Shown: positions 1 through 11,688, counted from the first letter of the stretch. The stretch is 64,000 bases of DNA from Linum tenue (GCA_946122785.1 CAMGYJ010000002.1:22976492-23040491), one strand, 5' to 3'. The notes: generated by a model from the letters alone, not told the origin. Translations and numbers: made by a program.

Positions 1-1692
1 GCGAGAGAAGGAGATTTCGCGAAGGCCAAGCAACGAACAATTAATGTATACTGAAAATCGAAATTTGCAGTTTATTATTTTATTGGGAAGATAGATAGGG
101 TATAGGGGCATATGAGGCAAAGATAATTTATTTCTTTCCTCAGACCGTGGGACCTACCGGCTCCACGTCAGAAGATTTCTCGAATGGTTTCGGGTGGACG
201 GGAAGTCAGACCGGTCAAGAAACCAAGAGACTGCGGCACTGCGCTTTTATATGATCCAAACCAAACGTGCAAATTTGGTGGCCCATGGTTCGGCCCATTT
301 GAATTTGGGCTGAGATTGTTCTATGATTTCGACCATAAGGTCACCTTCTTTTTTTAGTTAGTGGCTGTAAATGATGATGGTGTAAGTGTAAGTGGGTTCC
401 TAGGCCTCGTTTAATGGACTTTTTACTAACTAGTTTGGTGTCTCATCTATTGGTCTACTTTTTAAAATCATTTGAAATGTTTAACCAAGGTGATATTGAA
501 AGTATTTTTCAATTTGTGAAATTATAATAACCCTTTATCAATGACCGACCATTATGATTACTAGTTTTTACCAAAGTTCAAGAAAGCTAGGTATTCGGTG
601 AGCGTTGGTTTTCTGATTAGCGTCTAGCCTGTTTACGTGTTGTCTAAGCGTTCGAAGCAAAAAAAAAAAAAAAAAAAAAAAACGGTATAAAAAGTTTATA
701 GATATAGATAGTAGAAACACTTGTTTGTTTGCTTGATGGATTTGGATTTATAAACGGACTTTGTGCAAAATTCATTGTTTGCTTCATGCATTTTGTGGCA
801 ACAAATTCATGGACCCCATGGACTTTAAGAGTCCAAATTCATGGGTCCCACGGACTTGAAAATTCCACCTCTATAGGTGGGACTTGATCATGTACTTTAA
901 AGTCCATAATTTATTACCAAACTGTCCATCATTTTATCTTTCTCATCTCATACCAATAAAGGCAATATATGTCATTTTCACTTCATGCATGCATATCTAA
1001 TTAACCAAATCCATCATGAAATTAATGAAACAAAAGAATGGTATTTTACAAGCCCATAATGAACCCAAAACCTTCATATATTTATGGTTTTACAAAACCC
1101 AAGTTTTATCAAAACTTTCATTTTTCAAATACATGAAGCAAACAAATGAAGAGTAAAATGCTCTACACAACGAAACGAACTCAGATTTTATCTATCTCAT
1201 GCCCAAAAAGAAGATGAACTTCTCCAACCTAGAATTGAGAATTAGTGTTGCTGCTAGCAGCTAGCCTATAACTTGCATTAAATTAAAGAAATTACAGCGA
1301 CAAAAGGAGGTTGTGATCTCGGGTTGCAATGCTGGAGGAACCAGAGGAACGCCTACTCTCCAAAACTAGCTCCCGAGATGATGTTCCCTCCAAACCTAGC
1401 TCCCTGATAAATAAAAAAAATGGAAACAAAACCTGGCATTGAAGTTCAGTAGTAGCAAACATATCCCTAGAAATTGCGTGTAATAATTTTGGAATTGGGA
1501 CAATTCAAAAAATTGGAATGAAAAATTGCAGGAAGTGAATGACTTGGGAATTTGGTAACTCCAGGATAAACTCAACCAAGACAACGTCTTTTACTTATGC
1601 CTTCAACCTTTCACGCGCTTGCTTTTGGTTTTGGTTTAAGTTAAAAGGAATTGAGAAATCAAGTGAAATTTTATCAACAAACCCTGAACACT
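1..1692. other. Intergenic region with poly-A tract and a possible MITE
   Basis: No gene is recognised. A run of 24 A lies at 659-682. A possible MITE spans about 722-1147: its ends form an imperfect inverted repeat of about 21 bp (the left arm reads TTTGTTTGCTTGATGGATTTG-like sequence, the right arm is its complement with about three mismatches). No matching target-site duplication was found, so this is weak. Inside it, a 25-bp unit around 'AAATTCATGG' is repeated at about 804 and 832. Confidence 0.35.
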
Positions 1693-1700
1693 GACATTAG

Positions 1701-2051
1701 CATAGTTAGTAAATACTCCGTTTAATACACGTATATGTACCCGTACGTACTTTATCCGTTTAAAACTTCCGTACCCGTATTATTGTCAACCCGTTTCATT
1801 TTCCCCCGTTCATTTCATGGTTCCCGTACTAAACACGTATAAAACCCGTATAACACGTTTATTATCCGTATTTTACGAATTAAATTGTTAACTTTACTAT
1901 TATTTATATATTTATTTATTTTTAAAATGATTAATTTTATATATTTATGACTATTAACGTACTATTAAACGTAATTTTAGCTTAAAGATGAAGTATAATG
2001 CCCGTATGTATCTTTTACGTAACTTTCCCGTACCGTATTTTACTAACTATG
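1701..2051. mobile_element. hAT-type MITE with 8-bp TSD
   Basis: The element has terminal inverted repeats CATAGTTAGTAAATAC on the left and GTATTTTACTAACTATG on the right. It is flanked by identical 8-bp direct repeats GACATTAG at 1693-1700 and 2052-2059, the target-site size of the hAT superfamily. The ends are packed with the short motifs CCCGTA and ACGTA in both orientations, like the subterminal transposase-binding repeats of hAT elements. The centre is AT-rich and noncoding. At 351 bp it must be mobilised in trans. Confidence 0.88.
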
Positions 2052-2653
2052 GACATTAGCTGTTGTGGTTGAGAAAATAGAGAGGAGTAAATTAATCAAT
2101 CGACTAAATTATCTCTAATCAACTGTTTGGTAAGTATTGTAAGTATCGTAACATATGAAAAACGTTATTCCTGGCAAGAAGCATGAGGCAAAAGACTAAC
2201 TTGTTGATAAAAATAATTTAAGGAGTTGGGCTAGTGATATATTCACCCACGCTGATTCGAAGCTGTGGACAAAAACCAATGAAAAAAAGTAATTATTATT
2301 TTAATGCTGGCAAATGAGATATATCATATATGGGATATATAGATTATAGCATGCACGGCCGAATCTTTATATATATAGAGTCCAGTCAATCGGGTTTAGA
2401 GCCAAAGACAAGTAGCTAAAAATAAACTATGGAATCACCGGCTAGGGTAAAAAAAAAAAAAAAACATAACCAGCTAACATCTAACCAATAGCTTGGTAGG
2501 AAGAAGAAGAAGTAATCATAGTTCTACCACTACTACAAAGATGAAACTTATTATTATTATCCGGATCGAACCGTCGTTATCGCCATAGCCCAAATGTGCA
2601 AATGAGAACACAGGACTCCTCGACTCCGGTCTTTCCGAGAAAGTACTCCACCC
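2052..2653 (+). other. Upstream region of the first DUF26 gene
   Basis: No coding sequence is seen. From about 2390 the sequence is clearly similar to the region upstream of the second DUF26 gene (about 16130-16440), so the duplication included the promoter and not only the coding part. A poly-A run lies near 2450-2464. Confidence 0.6.
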
Positions 2654-2658
2654 TATAA
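2654..2658 (+). promoter_or_regulatory. Candidate TATA box of first DUF26 gene
   Basis: CCTATAA at about 2652-2658 lies about 110 bp before the ATG. The same motif is kept at 16376-16382, about 95 bp before the start of the paralogue. Conservation between copies supports a core promoter role; it is an inference from sequence only. Confidence 0.45.
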
Positions 2659-2768
2659 CTACACCTTTCATCTCCTTCACCACCATCCCATGCAGAGAAA
2701 AGTTGGCAAGTAATTAACCAAATAATCACAAAAGAGAGATAACAGATAAGAGATATAGAGAGAACACG

Positions 2769-3188
2769 ATGATGACGAAGACGACGTTGCTCCTGTCGGC
2801 CGCATTGATGGTGTCCTGGTTTCTCGGGTTCTCCGTCGCTGCCGAGGCTGCCAAGAGCGTGGAGTTCAAATCGCGGAACTGCAGCGCGGAGAGGTACCGG
2901 CCGGGCGACCAACGGAAGCATTCGGTATCGGTGGTGCTGACGCAGCTGGTGTCGGAGGCCGTGGACAGGATCACGTTCAACAACAAGGACTACCGGGCCC
3001 ACTACCCGCCGCAGAAGCCCATTGTCTACGGCCACGCGCGCTGTCCGTGGACGTTCGGGATCAAATCCACGTGCCGCAGCTGCGTCAGGGCCGCCAAGAA
3101 GCTGCTTCTCCATGGGTGTCCGCATAAAGTCGGGGCTTCCATCGAACTGGAGGATTGCTCGTTGAGATACGAGAACCATGTCATCTAG
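2769..3188 (+). CDS. Secreted Gnk2/DUF26 cysteine-rich protein (ginkbilobin-like), copy 1
   Basis: The product is 139 aa with a hydrophobic signal peptide of about 25 residues followed by a single gnk2-homologous (DUF26, stress-antifungal) domain. Six cysteines are present at residues 38, 92, 102, 105, 117 and 130, and the end reads ..EDCSLRYENHVI, close to the family's C-terminal CxLRYE signature. Ginkbilobin-type proteins of this length are apoplastic, mannose-binding and antifungal; that activity is inferred by family. The central motif is C-X9-C-X2-C, one residue longer than the usual C-X8-C-X2-C. There are no introns in the coding part. The first of two adjacent ATG codons is taken as the start. 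AATAAA for polyadenylation occurs at about 3358. A close paralogue lies at 16477-16938. Confidence 0.85.
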   Translation: MMTKTTLLLSAALMVSWFLGFSVAAEAAKSVEFKSRNCSAERYRPGDQRKHSVSVVLTQLVSEAVDRITFNNKDYRAHYPPQKPIVYGHARCPWTFGIKSTCRSCVRAAKKLLLHGCPHKVGASIELEDCSLRYENHVI

Positions 3189-3482
3189 CTACCTATATGC
3201 CTATAAATAATCCATATACTCCCATCGATGGACTTGCTTTTGATCTCGCGTTTTTTCTTCTTCTACTTTTTATAGTTTTATGCATTTCACTGTCTAAGAA
3301 AATTAACTGTATGAGATCATTTCTTCTTATACGTGTTTCAAAGACTTATATCGATGAAATAAAGCTTGTTCTTTCCTTTTAGTTGGCATATTATTAATTT
3401 GGATTTTTGCCTCAGAGGGCCTTTTATATACTGAAGAAGAAAAGGTAAAATTGTACAAGTAATTACTGTTTAACGGTAGCTA
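3189..3482 (+). other. 3' flank of DUF26 copy 1
   Basis: This holds the probable 3' UTR (AATAAAG at about 3358) and a short unique stretch up to the CACTA element. The 3' UTR is partly shared with the paralogue at 16939-17130. Confidence 0.5.
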
Positions 3483-4725
3483 CACTACAAGAAAAACTAG
3501 CTTTTGCAACCAAAAACTTTACAACCAAATTAAAATTGGTTGTGAAAAGGCTACTATACGCCACCAATTAAATTTTGGTGGCTAAAATATTGAAAAATTG
3601 GTTGTCAATTAAAATTAAAGTATTGATAACCAAATAAAATTTGAGAAGACCAAATAATTTGGTAGCAAAATAAATTTTAATATTTCCAACCAAATAATTT
3701 TGGTAGCAAAATCTTTTTTAAAATTTTCAACCAAATAACTTTGGTATCAAAATCATCTTGACTTTTCCCAACTAAATATTTTGGTTGTAAATGCAATAAA
3801 AAGTTTCCAGCAACTAATTTATTTGGTTGTGATTGTATGGATGTTAAATGAAAATTTAAGTACTATATTTTACTTCCGTTAAAATTTAAGTACTATATTC
3901 TCTCTCTCACCCTTCCTTCCGACCTTCCTCCAATCGAGAAGACGAGAACCCCACTTCACTTCACTTCTCCTCTCACCTTCCTCTTCTTCTTCCTCTTTGC
4001 TACTCTAAGTTATTCAATATTAAGTAAAATTGATTCCCCTAAATAGAATTCAACGCCTCACTTTCCACCGAATTCTACATATTCCATACGCTCTGTCGAC
4101 GACTTGAGTTCTTCGATAAAATCATCGAGGGATGAAATAGATGACGCACCGCCTCCAGCAGGGGCGGTGATCTCTCCTCCGTTGTCGAATTGGAAACGAT
4201 CTCGCTTTGATTTGCTGAAGCTCTTCCTAACTAGGAACTTGCAGCTCAGCTCCAATCCTAGCCATGGAGTCAATCCCTCGCCAGTGGCACTCAGATTTTT
4301 ATCTCTACTTCGCCGCAACAGGCCGGATTTCATCTTCTCCTCTATGTTCTACTCTTGGCTCGACAAGTAATCCTAGTATTCTTCTCGTATCCGTGTGTAA
4401 GATACGGAATCCTTTCGGATTTTGATTAATCCGAGTGACATCTCTCTATTTCTCTCTTCATTGAGCTAGGTTTTTGGAAATTTCAGTCAATTTTCTGAGC
4501 TGTAGGTAAATCTCCTCTACGCGGTGGCAGAGCACTTGAACGGGAGTCAATGAAGATCACGGCGGTGTCGGGCGATAGCAGAGGGTAAGTGAATAGCATC
4601 TCGGGCTGCAGTTCAGTGTGGCGGCAACATGATTCAAACTCGGCTACTAAGCTGTGAGTTGCTAGGTTGCGAACCAGAAGAGGCGCTGGCGGTGAGTTTT
4701 GCATTGAAGTTTTACAGGATTCAAG

Positions 4726-4850
4726 ATGAAGCGTGACGATGGAGAACCTGCTGACGAGCTGCTGCTGGATATATGGCAGAGGTTGCCTTAGACGAAATCA
4801 CGTCAAGGTACCGATCGTTCTACCAGCTTTGAATTAATTCTTCCCTTGTT
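4726..4850 (+). pseudogene. Possible F-box gene fragment inside CACTA
   Basis: Translation from the ATG at 4726 gives a short stretch ending ADELLLDIWQRLP, which resembles the start of plant F-box domains (consensus around LPDELLxEIxxRLPVKS). It is followed at once by a stop and then TKS. F-box domains bind SKP1 in SCF ubiquitin ligases. The match covers only about 20 residues and may be chance; if real, it is a captured and broken piece. Confidence 0.3.
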
Positions 4851-7474
4851 CGTTTTTCAGCTTTCTCAGTTTCTAATTTCAATATTTGATCGACAACTGT
4901 TTGGGTAAATGTTAGGGATCGGGGTTGGTGGAAGGAGACGTGCTCATATTCATTATTTGGTCAAGTATAAGTGAGTTCCCCTTTTTATTTATTGATTTTT
5001 GTGTTCATCGGAACTAAGATTCAGCTGTTGAACCAAGCTTTCCTGCTAGCAATAGCTGGCTTTCCTGCTGAGAATTAGTAATTATAGTAGACTACTGCCG
5101 AGAATCATTGATTTGAATAAATCATATGTTGATGGTTTCGTGATAAGCATGTTGCCGTTGTTGCAGTTGTTGGATATGCATGCTCTCGTTATAAGGAGTA
5201 AGGATTAATGGAATGAGGAGTTGGAAGCGGTCACTGCTACTTCCTCAGAGCTTGATATATATTCCTACAATTGAGTGGTACTTGCTTCTGGCCAAATATG
5301 GGTGGGTGCTACTGGTTTGCATGCAGATACATATCAATATAGTTTCATCCAATAAACTCATGCATGGGCCTGATGGTCATGAATTATCAAGGGGGGTTAT
5401 ATTGGGTTTGCATAATAGTTTCCTTTCATTTCATAAAATGCAGGCCTTTTAGCTATGTTACATGTCGGAGGACAAGGATGAATGAGAGCATTTGTACTGA
5501 ATGTTGGTTTTTCTTGTCAATTATCAGTTACAAATCTTCTCTGATGTGGGTTCAGTCCTTAATCCATTGTGATTTTCTTCCCCTTCTGACTTTGTATTAT
5601 GGCTTCATGATGTGGAATAATAGTTTCTACCGAATCCAACCTTTTCTTTCTTGTTTGGGATAAGTAACCTTCCTTTTCTTTCCTATTTTTCCATTCTCCT
5701 GAATCCAGGTGTTGTTGTTTCTCGGGTCAATTACAAAAACGATCAAACAAATTGATGGGTCGTTGTGGAATCATAAGTTACTGTAGTTAGCTGACATATT
5801 TGTGGGACTACTTCAGTAGTAGCTAGCGAGTGATACATAGGAATGCCCTTGCTTGCTCACTTGCTCAGAGATTGTGAACCAAGTGATATATATGAATGCC
5901 CTTTCTTTCTTTTTTCTTTCTGTTTAAGACAGCAGCAACGTGAAGCTTGGGTTCTATGGCTATAACAATAGGGTAACCTTCTAGTTTGATAGCATCACAA
6001 CTATGTTGTAATTCTCGAGGTGTTGGGTTCTAGTTCCAAAGAGACTCCCGGTTGATCTAACTCTAATCTATAGTTTTGAAGTTTCCATATGTTCATCAGA
6101 TTGTAAAACGGAAGATGTCGATTTACTGTTGTTGTGACTCCTTCAGGCTTCTCAGGAGCAAACATCAGCAATTATGTTGTTGTGATTTTGTTGTTTCCTT
6201 GTTGCAGAAGGACTTCTCACCGAGAGCAGAAGAGTTTGCTTAAGCTACTGCCTCTCAGCTCTAGTTACCAGGTTTGAATTTTTCTGTATAATTATTGCGT
6301 TTGCTGCATTATTATTGAAGGTTTATCCAATTTGATGCTTCTTCATGTCTTGTGTTTTCTTTCTCCTTCCCTTGTTGCCTTTACTGAAATCATGTTAAAC
6401 TTCACATTGCCATAATGTATCACTCTATTTATGGTTCTCTTTTTATGATCTGCCATTATGGTTGGTTGATTAGGCCTGGATTCTGGCATAGCTCGAATTC
6501 TAGATTGGTCCCTTTTCAATATACTGATTTTCATTTTCTTTTGCACTCAGTTCACAATTCATGTTGTGTGGTTGGTTATGTAGTACATCAGTACTATTAT
6601 CCAGAACTTGTAGCATCTTTTTAAAGGGTTTGTTGTGATGAACGCAGAATTGGCGACCAGTATTTGAATCAGTATTTGTTGTGATGAACGCAGAATTTCT
6701 GAATTTCTGTTGACTTCACGAGAACAAGGAGGTTTGAGATGCTCTAAGGTAACAAGAAACTAGTTCTCATGTCATGGGTGTTGTATACGTGATGGTTGTA
6801 AGGCTATAAATAGAATTGTTGCTTGTTCTGATCATGGTTTTACTGGAACTGAAATTCACACCTGTCTTGTTGGGCTGCGACATGAGTTTATGTGAAGGTA
6901 TCCGCATCTCGAGCTTTCTGTTGTCTTCTAAAGTTGGCGACCCGAATTTTCCCAGACTCAATAGCGAAGTGATAAGTTCACTCCTCTTCTCATATTTCCT
7001 TCCTCTGTTATTGGAAGAGAGAGCCAACCTTGCTAGAAAGACTTGGAACTGCTCTGTAAGTTTGTTGTTCTCTGTTCTGCTGTGATTATTAACTCCGACT
7101 TGTGCTCAAAGATCCGGTACCATATTTTTGTTGGAGGTGTTCTTACTGAAGGGTCATGCCGATTTAATCAATTTGATCAGCATTCTGCTCGTTGTCTGGC
7201 CTTCTTTGCTTGTAGAAAAACTTCCTCTTGAAAGTTATGAAAAGGCAAGGTTGAGGTTTGCACATACTGAGACTATGGTTCCCTTTTCATGTTCTATAGC
7301 TTCCTATTTCCTGTTCTTTCTTCAACAGGATGAGTATTCTCAAGGCAAAACATGAGGTATATATGACTATTGAGATGACTGGTGTGGTCGTCTGCGTAGC
7401 TAGCACATATTCCACGTGACCTTAATTGATGGATGCGCACATGAAATATTTATTCATTAATTGTTTGGTTTCAG

Positions 7475-7661
7475 GGATTACTCTAACACAGGAACAGTTT
7501 ATAAATCCCCTGACTCTGGTGGGGAATGTGGAGTTCCTTACGAGACATACTTCCCAATGCCAACCTCTGACGAGGACAAGCCATAGTACTCTCTATTGAA
7601 CATGGAAGTGTTCACTTCAGTAATCTCAACTGAGCATCCCTGGTCAGATGCTCTCAATAGG
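7475..7661 (+). pseudogene. Captured purple acid phosphatase exon, broken
   Basis: After a normal acceptor (TTTGGTTTCAG) the frame reads DYSNTGTVYKSPDSGGECGV and continues PYETYFPMPT..DKP, then a stop where the family has Trp, then, after frame changes, ISTEHPWSD. This is the segment just after the GNHE metal-binding motif of large plant purple acid phosphatases (the SGGECGVPYET and STEHDW signatures). The exon ends at a possible donor AATAG/GTACTG. Intact enzymes are secreted binuclear metallophosphatases that release phosphate from esters. Here there is at least one nonsense change and one frameshift, and only one exon is recognised, so no enzyme can be made. It lies inside the CACTA element, which points to gene capture. 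Confidence 0.75.
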
Positions 7662-7702
7662 TACTGAACCAAATTAACTCTTTTCATTTATTCAACAGGT
7701 AA

Positions 7703-8179
7703 TGTTGGGAATGAATAGCTTTGAAAGCTATATTGAATTAATTATCCAGTATTCTTTCTAGATACAAAAATAAGAAGGATAATTAATAAAAAGAATATTA
7801 TGGAGATAATTAGGATTAATTATCTTAATATAATATATTTTAATTATGGAAGTAATTATCTTCCTAATTAAAATGTGGCTTATTCCCAAAGAAAGAGGGA
7901 ATATTCTAGGTTTTCTGCTCCTATAAATAGCAGTCCCCTAGACCCTCTAAACACACCTCAGAAGAGCAGAAACACGAGAGAGAGTGAATTCATAGAGCTC
8001 CGGTTTTTCGCACAAAACCGATGAGCATCAAATTAGAATGGCTATTTTATCCTGGAGGCGACCGGCTGATAGTCTGCTGTGCGCATTACGAGGCAGTGCC
8101 GCGAACGTCTTAAAGAGAGCGACCTAGTCCTCGACTCAGCCAGATCGGTAACCCTAATTTTTCTGTTCGGTTTCTAACA
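7703..8179 (+). mobile_element. Solo LTR nested in CACTA
   Basis: The 477-bp sequence starts TGTTGGGAATG and ends TTTCTAACA, the TG...CA ends of an LTR, and is flanked by the 5-bp direct repeat GGTAA (7698-7702 and 8180-8184). A TATA box (CCTATAAATAGC, near 7920) and a polyadenylation-like region lie in the right order for the plus strand. No internal retroelement region is left, so it is the product of LTR-LTR recombination. The parent superfamily cannot be assigned. Confidence 0.85.
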
Positions 8180-9831
8180 GGTAACCCATCGATGGAAAGG
8201 AATATTTATCTTGTTTTCTGTACTTCTTTCAAGAATTATCTTCTACTGAGACTTGGTGGTTATGAAATTACTTAAAGAGTTGTTATGAAATTACTTGTAA
8301 AAGTATGTTAGCAAATATTAAGTTGCAATGCATTCTAGATTGCAGTCATTTGAAGTTAAAGAAGAGATGGCGGTAGAGGCCAGAATCCCTGGAATCTGGC
8401 AGTAGATGTAAGAATTCCAAGAAGCAGGTCATTGTACCTCAAGAATTCCACTTTGACATGTATGTAAGAACTCCACCTCTATTACTTAAGCTTATAACTT
8501 TAGTAGGAAGTTTTAGTTTAGCATGGCAAAGGTATTTTTTTTGGTTTAACTGTTGCTTTCCAAGAAATTGGCGGAGCAAATGCTTTATTCTTTGATTTAG
8601 AGTTTGACCTCTATACTGCTTCTAAAACGCGAACCTTGTTTTTGTTTTACTTCCATATGCTTGATAAGTCTAGGTGTTAAAATTTGAATGATGCTGGGCC
8701 TTTTCAGAACTAAAAAATGATGTCGATGGGCTGTTGCTATTGTTCGTGGAAATGAAGAGCTTGTTTATATGAACGAGGACATGCTCTAAATTCAGGTGAT
8801 ATGCCCTTTTCTTGGTTTCTTTTCTGTCCAATCTATGTTTACTTTATACTGGCTCTTTCTATAAGAAAGGATTTCAATTGTTTCTTTTTGTCATCTGCAG
8901 AAGAAAATGTTGGGTGAACTATTGAATGATGGACTATTGGCAACTATAAAGAGGGTACATTTTGTAGTGTTTGCATTTTGTTCATCTTAAGTTAGTTATA
9001 GATGCAATTGTATGAAATAGTGATGACAGAACAATTTGTTAAAGACGAGATATGACATGTACACTTTCTTACTATAATTCAATTTAATTTTTTAAATGGT
9101 GCATTTTAATGACCAAACTCTCATGAACGAAATTGGTCATATAAAATGATTTATTTTGTCGGCTTATGTGTTTCCGCGACCAATTTTTATGGTTTTTTAA
9201 CGCTTGCATAATTAAAATAATTAGTCGCAAAAATTGACATAATTGGTTGACATATGTATTTTTTACAACCAAATTTTAAGGTCGACTTATAATTCTATAA
9301 CTAAAACATTTGGTTGTCAAAATGGTTTAATTGGTTGAGTTACATGTTTTTCACGACCAAATCTCAAGGTTGTTTTACATTTTTATGACAAAAATATTTA
9401 GTCGTTTAAAATGATATAATTGGTCGGCATATGTATTTTTCACGACCAAATTTTATAGTTGTATTAAAATTTTATAACCAAAATTATTGGTTGTCATAAT
9501 GATATTATCGGTTACTAATAGTCACACAAAATGGTTGTCATTAGTATTTATGGCGACCAATCAACTACATTTCGCAACCAAAAGTATGGACTATGACAAC
9601 CAAATTTTAATGGTCACAAAAAACTAAGATTTTTAGCATTGGCAGAATTGGTTGCGATAGCCTGATTTTTCGCAACCAATCATTATTTTGGTTGCATTAG
9701 GAATTCGTAACGCGGCTATAGCGACCAAATCTGCTACCAAATATATTTGGTTGCGAAAATGTATTGATAACCATTTTTTGACTTTTAGGGACCATATATT
9801 TTGGTTGCAAAAAGCCATTTTTCTTGTAGTG

Positions 9832-9904
9832 CTAAAACAGAAAATCAAACTAACGATCAATAGAGAAACGACAGCTAGCTATCTACAGTATAATTGAAAA
9901 AGGC
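9832..9904. other. Short spacer between CACTA and copia
   Basis: About 70 bp separate the CACTA right target-site duplication from the last recognisable copia codons. Nothing is recognised in it. Confidence 0.5.
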
Positions 9905-10625
9905 AGTTGTTTTTTTATTTATTCTTCTTATGTTCTTGTAAAAGGTCAGTACAATACTTGCGTTGACAGATATGCAAAACCCCCCCTGTGATCTAGCAAT
10001 CTCTAAACCAAGGAAGTAATGAAGATTGCCTAGACCACGAATTTTAAATTGGGATTGCAAGAAGGCCGTAAGAGCTGTCATGTCTTGATCATCATCTCCA
10101 GCAATGATTATATCATCGACATAGACCAATAAGACGGAAGTTCCCTGATCTCCATGATGAATGAAAAGGGAATGATCACTTTGGGATTGAACATACCCGA
10201 AACTGAGTAAGGCTGAAGTCAACTTAGAGAACCATTGACGAGAAGCTTGTTTTAAGTCATAAAGGGACTTCTTAAGATGACAAACATAACCATCTTGTGA
10301 GAATCCTGTAGGTAAATCCATATACACTTTTTCATCCAAATCCCCATGAAGAAATGCATTACTAACATCCAACTGGTTCATAGACCAATTCTTAGCAACT
10401 GCAATGGCTAAAAGGGTCTTGACAGAATTCAACTTGGCAACAGGGAAATAAGTATCCAGAAAATCAACTCCATAAATTTGGGTGAAGCCTTTGGCAACAA
10501 GCCTAGCTTTATACCTTTCAACTGTTCCATCAGAATTATACTTGATATTGAACACCCATCTGCAACCAATATGTCTTTTCCCAGTGGGACAATGAACCAA
10601 ATTCCAGGTTCCATTAGCTACAAGA
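9905..10625 (-). pseudogene. Copia reverse transcriptase (remnant)
   Basis: The frame contains the copia RT blocks in order: RWVFNIKYNSDGTVERYKAR-like start, KARLVAKGFTQ, QLDVSNAFLHGDL, SLYDLKQASRQW and the catalytic YVDD box. RT copies element RNA to cDNA in the virus-like particle. Reading continues into the LHYFLGLEI block, after which a small insertion near 9975 shifts the frame; QRKY..DLLQEH can still be read in the other frame to about 9905. RNase H is lost. A frame change near 10625 separates it from the integrase part. Confidence 0.85.
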
Positions 10626-11683
10626 GCTCTGATCTCTCCTCATTCATGGCATTTCTCCACCTCTCATCTTGCATAGCCTCCTCAAAGGTTTTAGGCAACA
10701 AAGTAGTATCCACAACACGAACATACTTCCTATATTTCAGAGATAAATTATCAAAGGAAATGCAAGCAATCAATGGATATGAATGTTTGTCAGTGTTGGT
10801 GTTGACATTCAGGACATAATCCTGATATCTGACAGGTGGTCCTGTGTGTCTAGGTTGTTTGCGCAAAGCAATAGGAAGTGAGGGAGAAGAAGAAGGGAAA
10901 GTAGTCTGTGGTGGACTGTGATCAGTAGATGTGGTAGGAGTATCAATTTGAGGAGATGAAAAAGGAGACACAGGGTCTGGTATTGGTTCTGGTCCTGGAT
11001 TTGGTGGAATAGAAGAAGAAGGTAAGTTGTCTGAAGGAGGAAATGGATTAACTGGAGAAAAGGAAGGAAAAGAGTTTTGTGAGGTTGAAGGTTGAGGGAC
11101 ATGAGAGTTTTCAGTAGGTAATGTAGAAGAATCAGAAGAAGGAAGAGGAAGACAAGGGATTATATTCTCATGGAAAATCACATGTCTAGAGAAGAACACT
11201 TTCTGATATGTAAGATCATACAGACAATAACCTTTGACCCCAGGTGGGTAGCCTAGGAAGACACAATGTTTAGCTCTAGGTGAGAATTTAGTTATGTTAT
11301 GTGTCAATGTACTAGCATAGCACAAGCACCCAAAAACCTTTAGGTTGGATAAGTCAGAAGGAGAACCATACAATTGTTCATAGGGTGTTCTATTTTGTAA
11401 AACTACTGTAGGTAATCTGTTTATCAAGTAGACTGCATGGAGAACAAAGTCTGGCCAGAATTTAAGAGGTAAGCTAGATTGGAATTTAAGAGCTCTAGCA
11501 ACATTTAAAATATGTTGGTGTTTTCTTTCTACTCTAGAGTTCTGTTGTGGAGTAGCAACACATGACACTTGATGGATAATGCCATATTGATAGTAGAAAT
11601 CAGGGATATGAAACTCAGCCCCTTGGTCTGATCTGATGATTTTGATGTGTTGGTTGTATTGAGTGCTAACTAGAACACAGAAG
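10618..11683 (-). pseudogene. Copia integrase core and C-terminal region (remnant)
   Basis: From the insertion point the frame gives [10 protein letters not shown] with the second catalytic Asp, then [11 protein letters not shown] with the catalytic Glu, then the copia C-terminal blocks VFGCLCYAS and [15 protein letters not shown], followed by a Pro/Ser-rich linker. Integrase inserts the cDNA into the genome. The N-terminal part with the zinc-binding region and first catalytic Asp lies on the other side of the nested element at 13886-14377. The frame ends in a stop near 10618 caused by a small indel. Confidence 0.85.
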
Positions 11684-11688
11684 TTTTG

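Larger units (their letters stand above)
3483..9831. mobile_element. Non-autonomous CACTA (En/Spm) element carrying gene fragments
   Basis: The element begins CACTACAAGAAAAA and ends TTTTTCTTGTAGTG, a perfect CACTA-type terminal inverted repeat, and is bounded by the 3-bp direct repeat CTA (3480-3482 and 9832-9834). Both ends (about 3483-3840 and 9080-9831) are dense in short subterminal repeats of the kind ACCAAA / TTGGTTGT in both orientations. No TNPD/TNPA-like transposase reading frame is visible in its 6.3 kb, so it is non-autonomous. Inside lie a purple acid phosphatase exon remnant (7475-7661), a possible F-box remnant (4726-4850) and a nested solo LTR (7703-8179). The rest is noncoding and T-rich with intron-like stretches. 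Confidence 0.9.

Noticed and set aside
2577..3179. 200-codon open frame antisense to DUF26 copy 1
   Set aside because: It mirrors the GC-rich coding frame on the plus strand; the same shadow appears at 16621-16929 in the paralogue. No family match.
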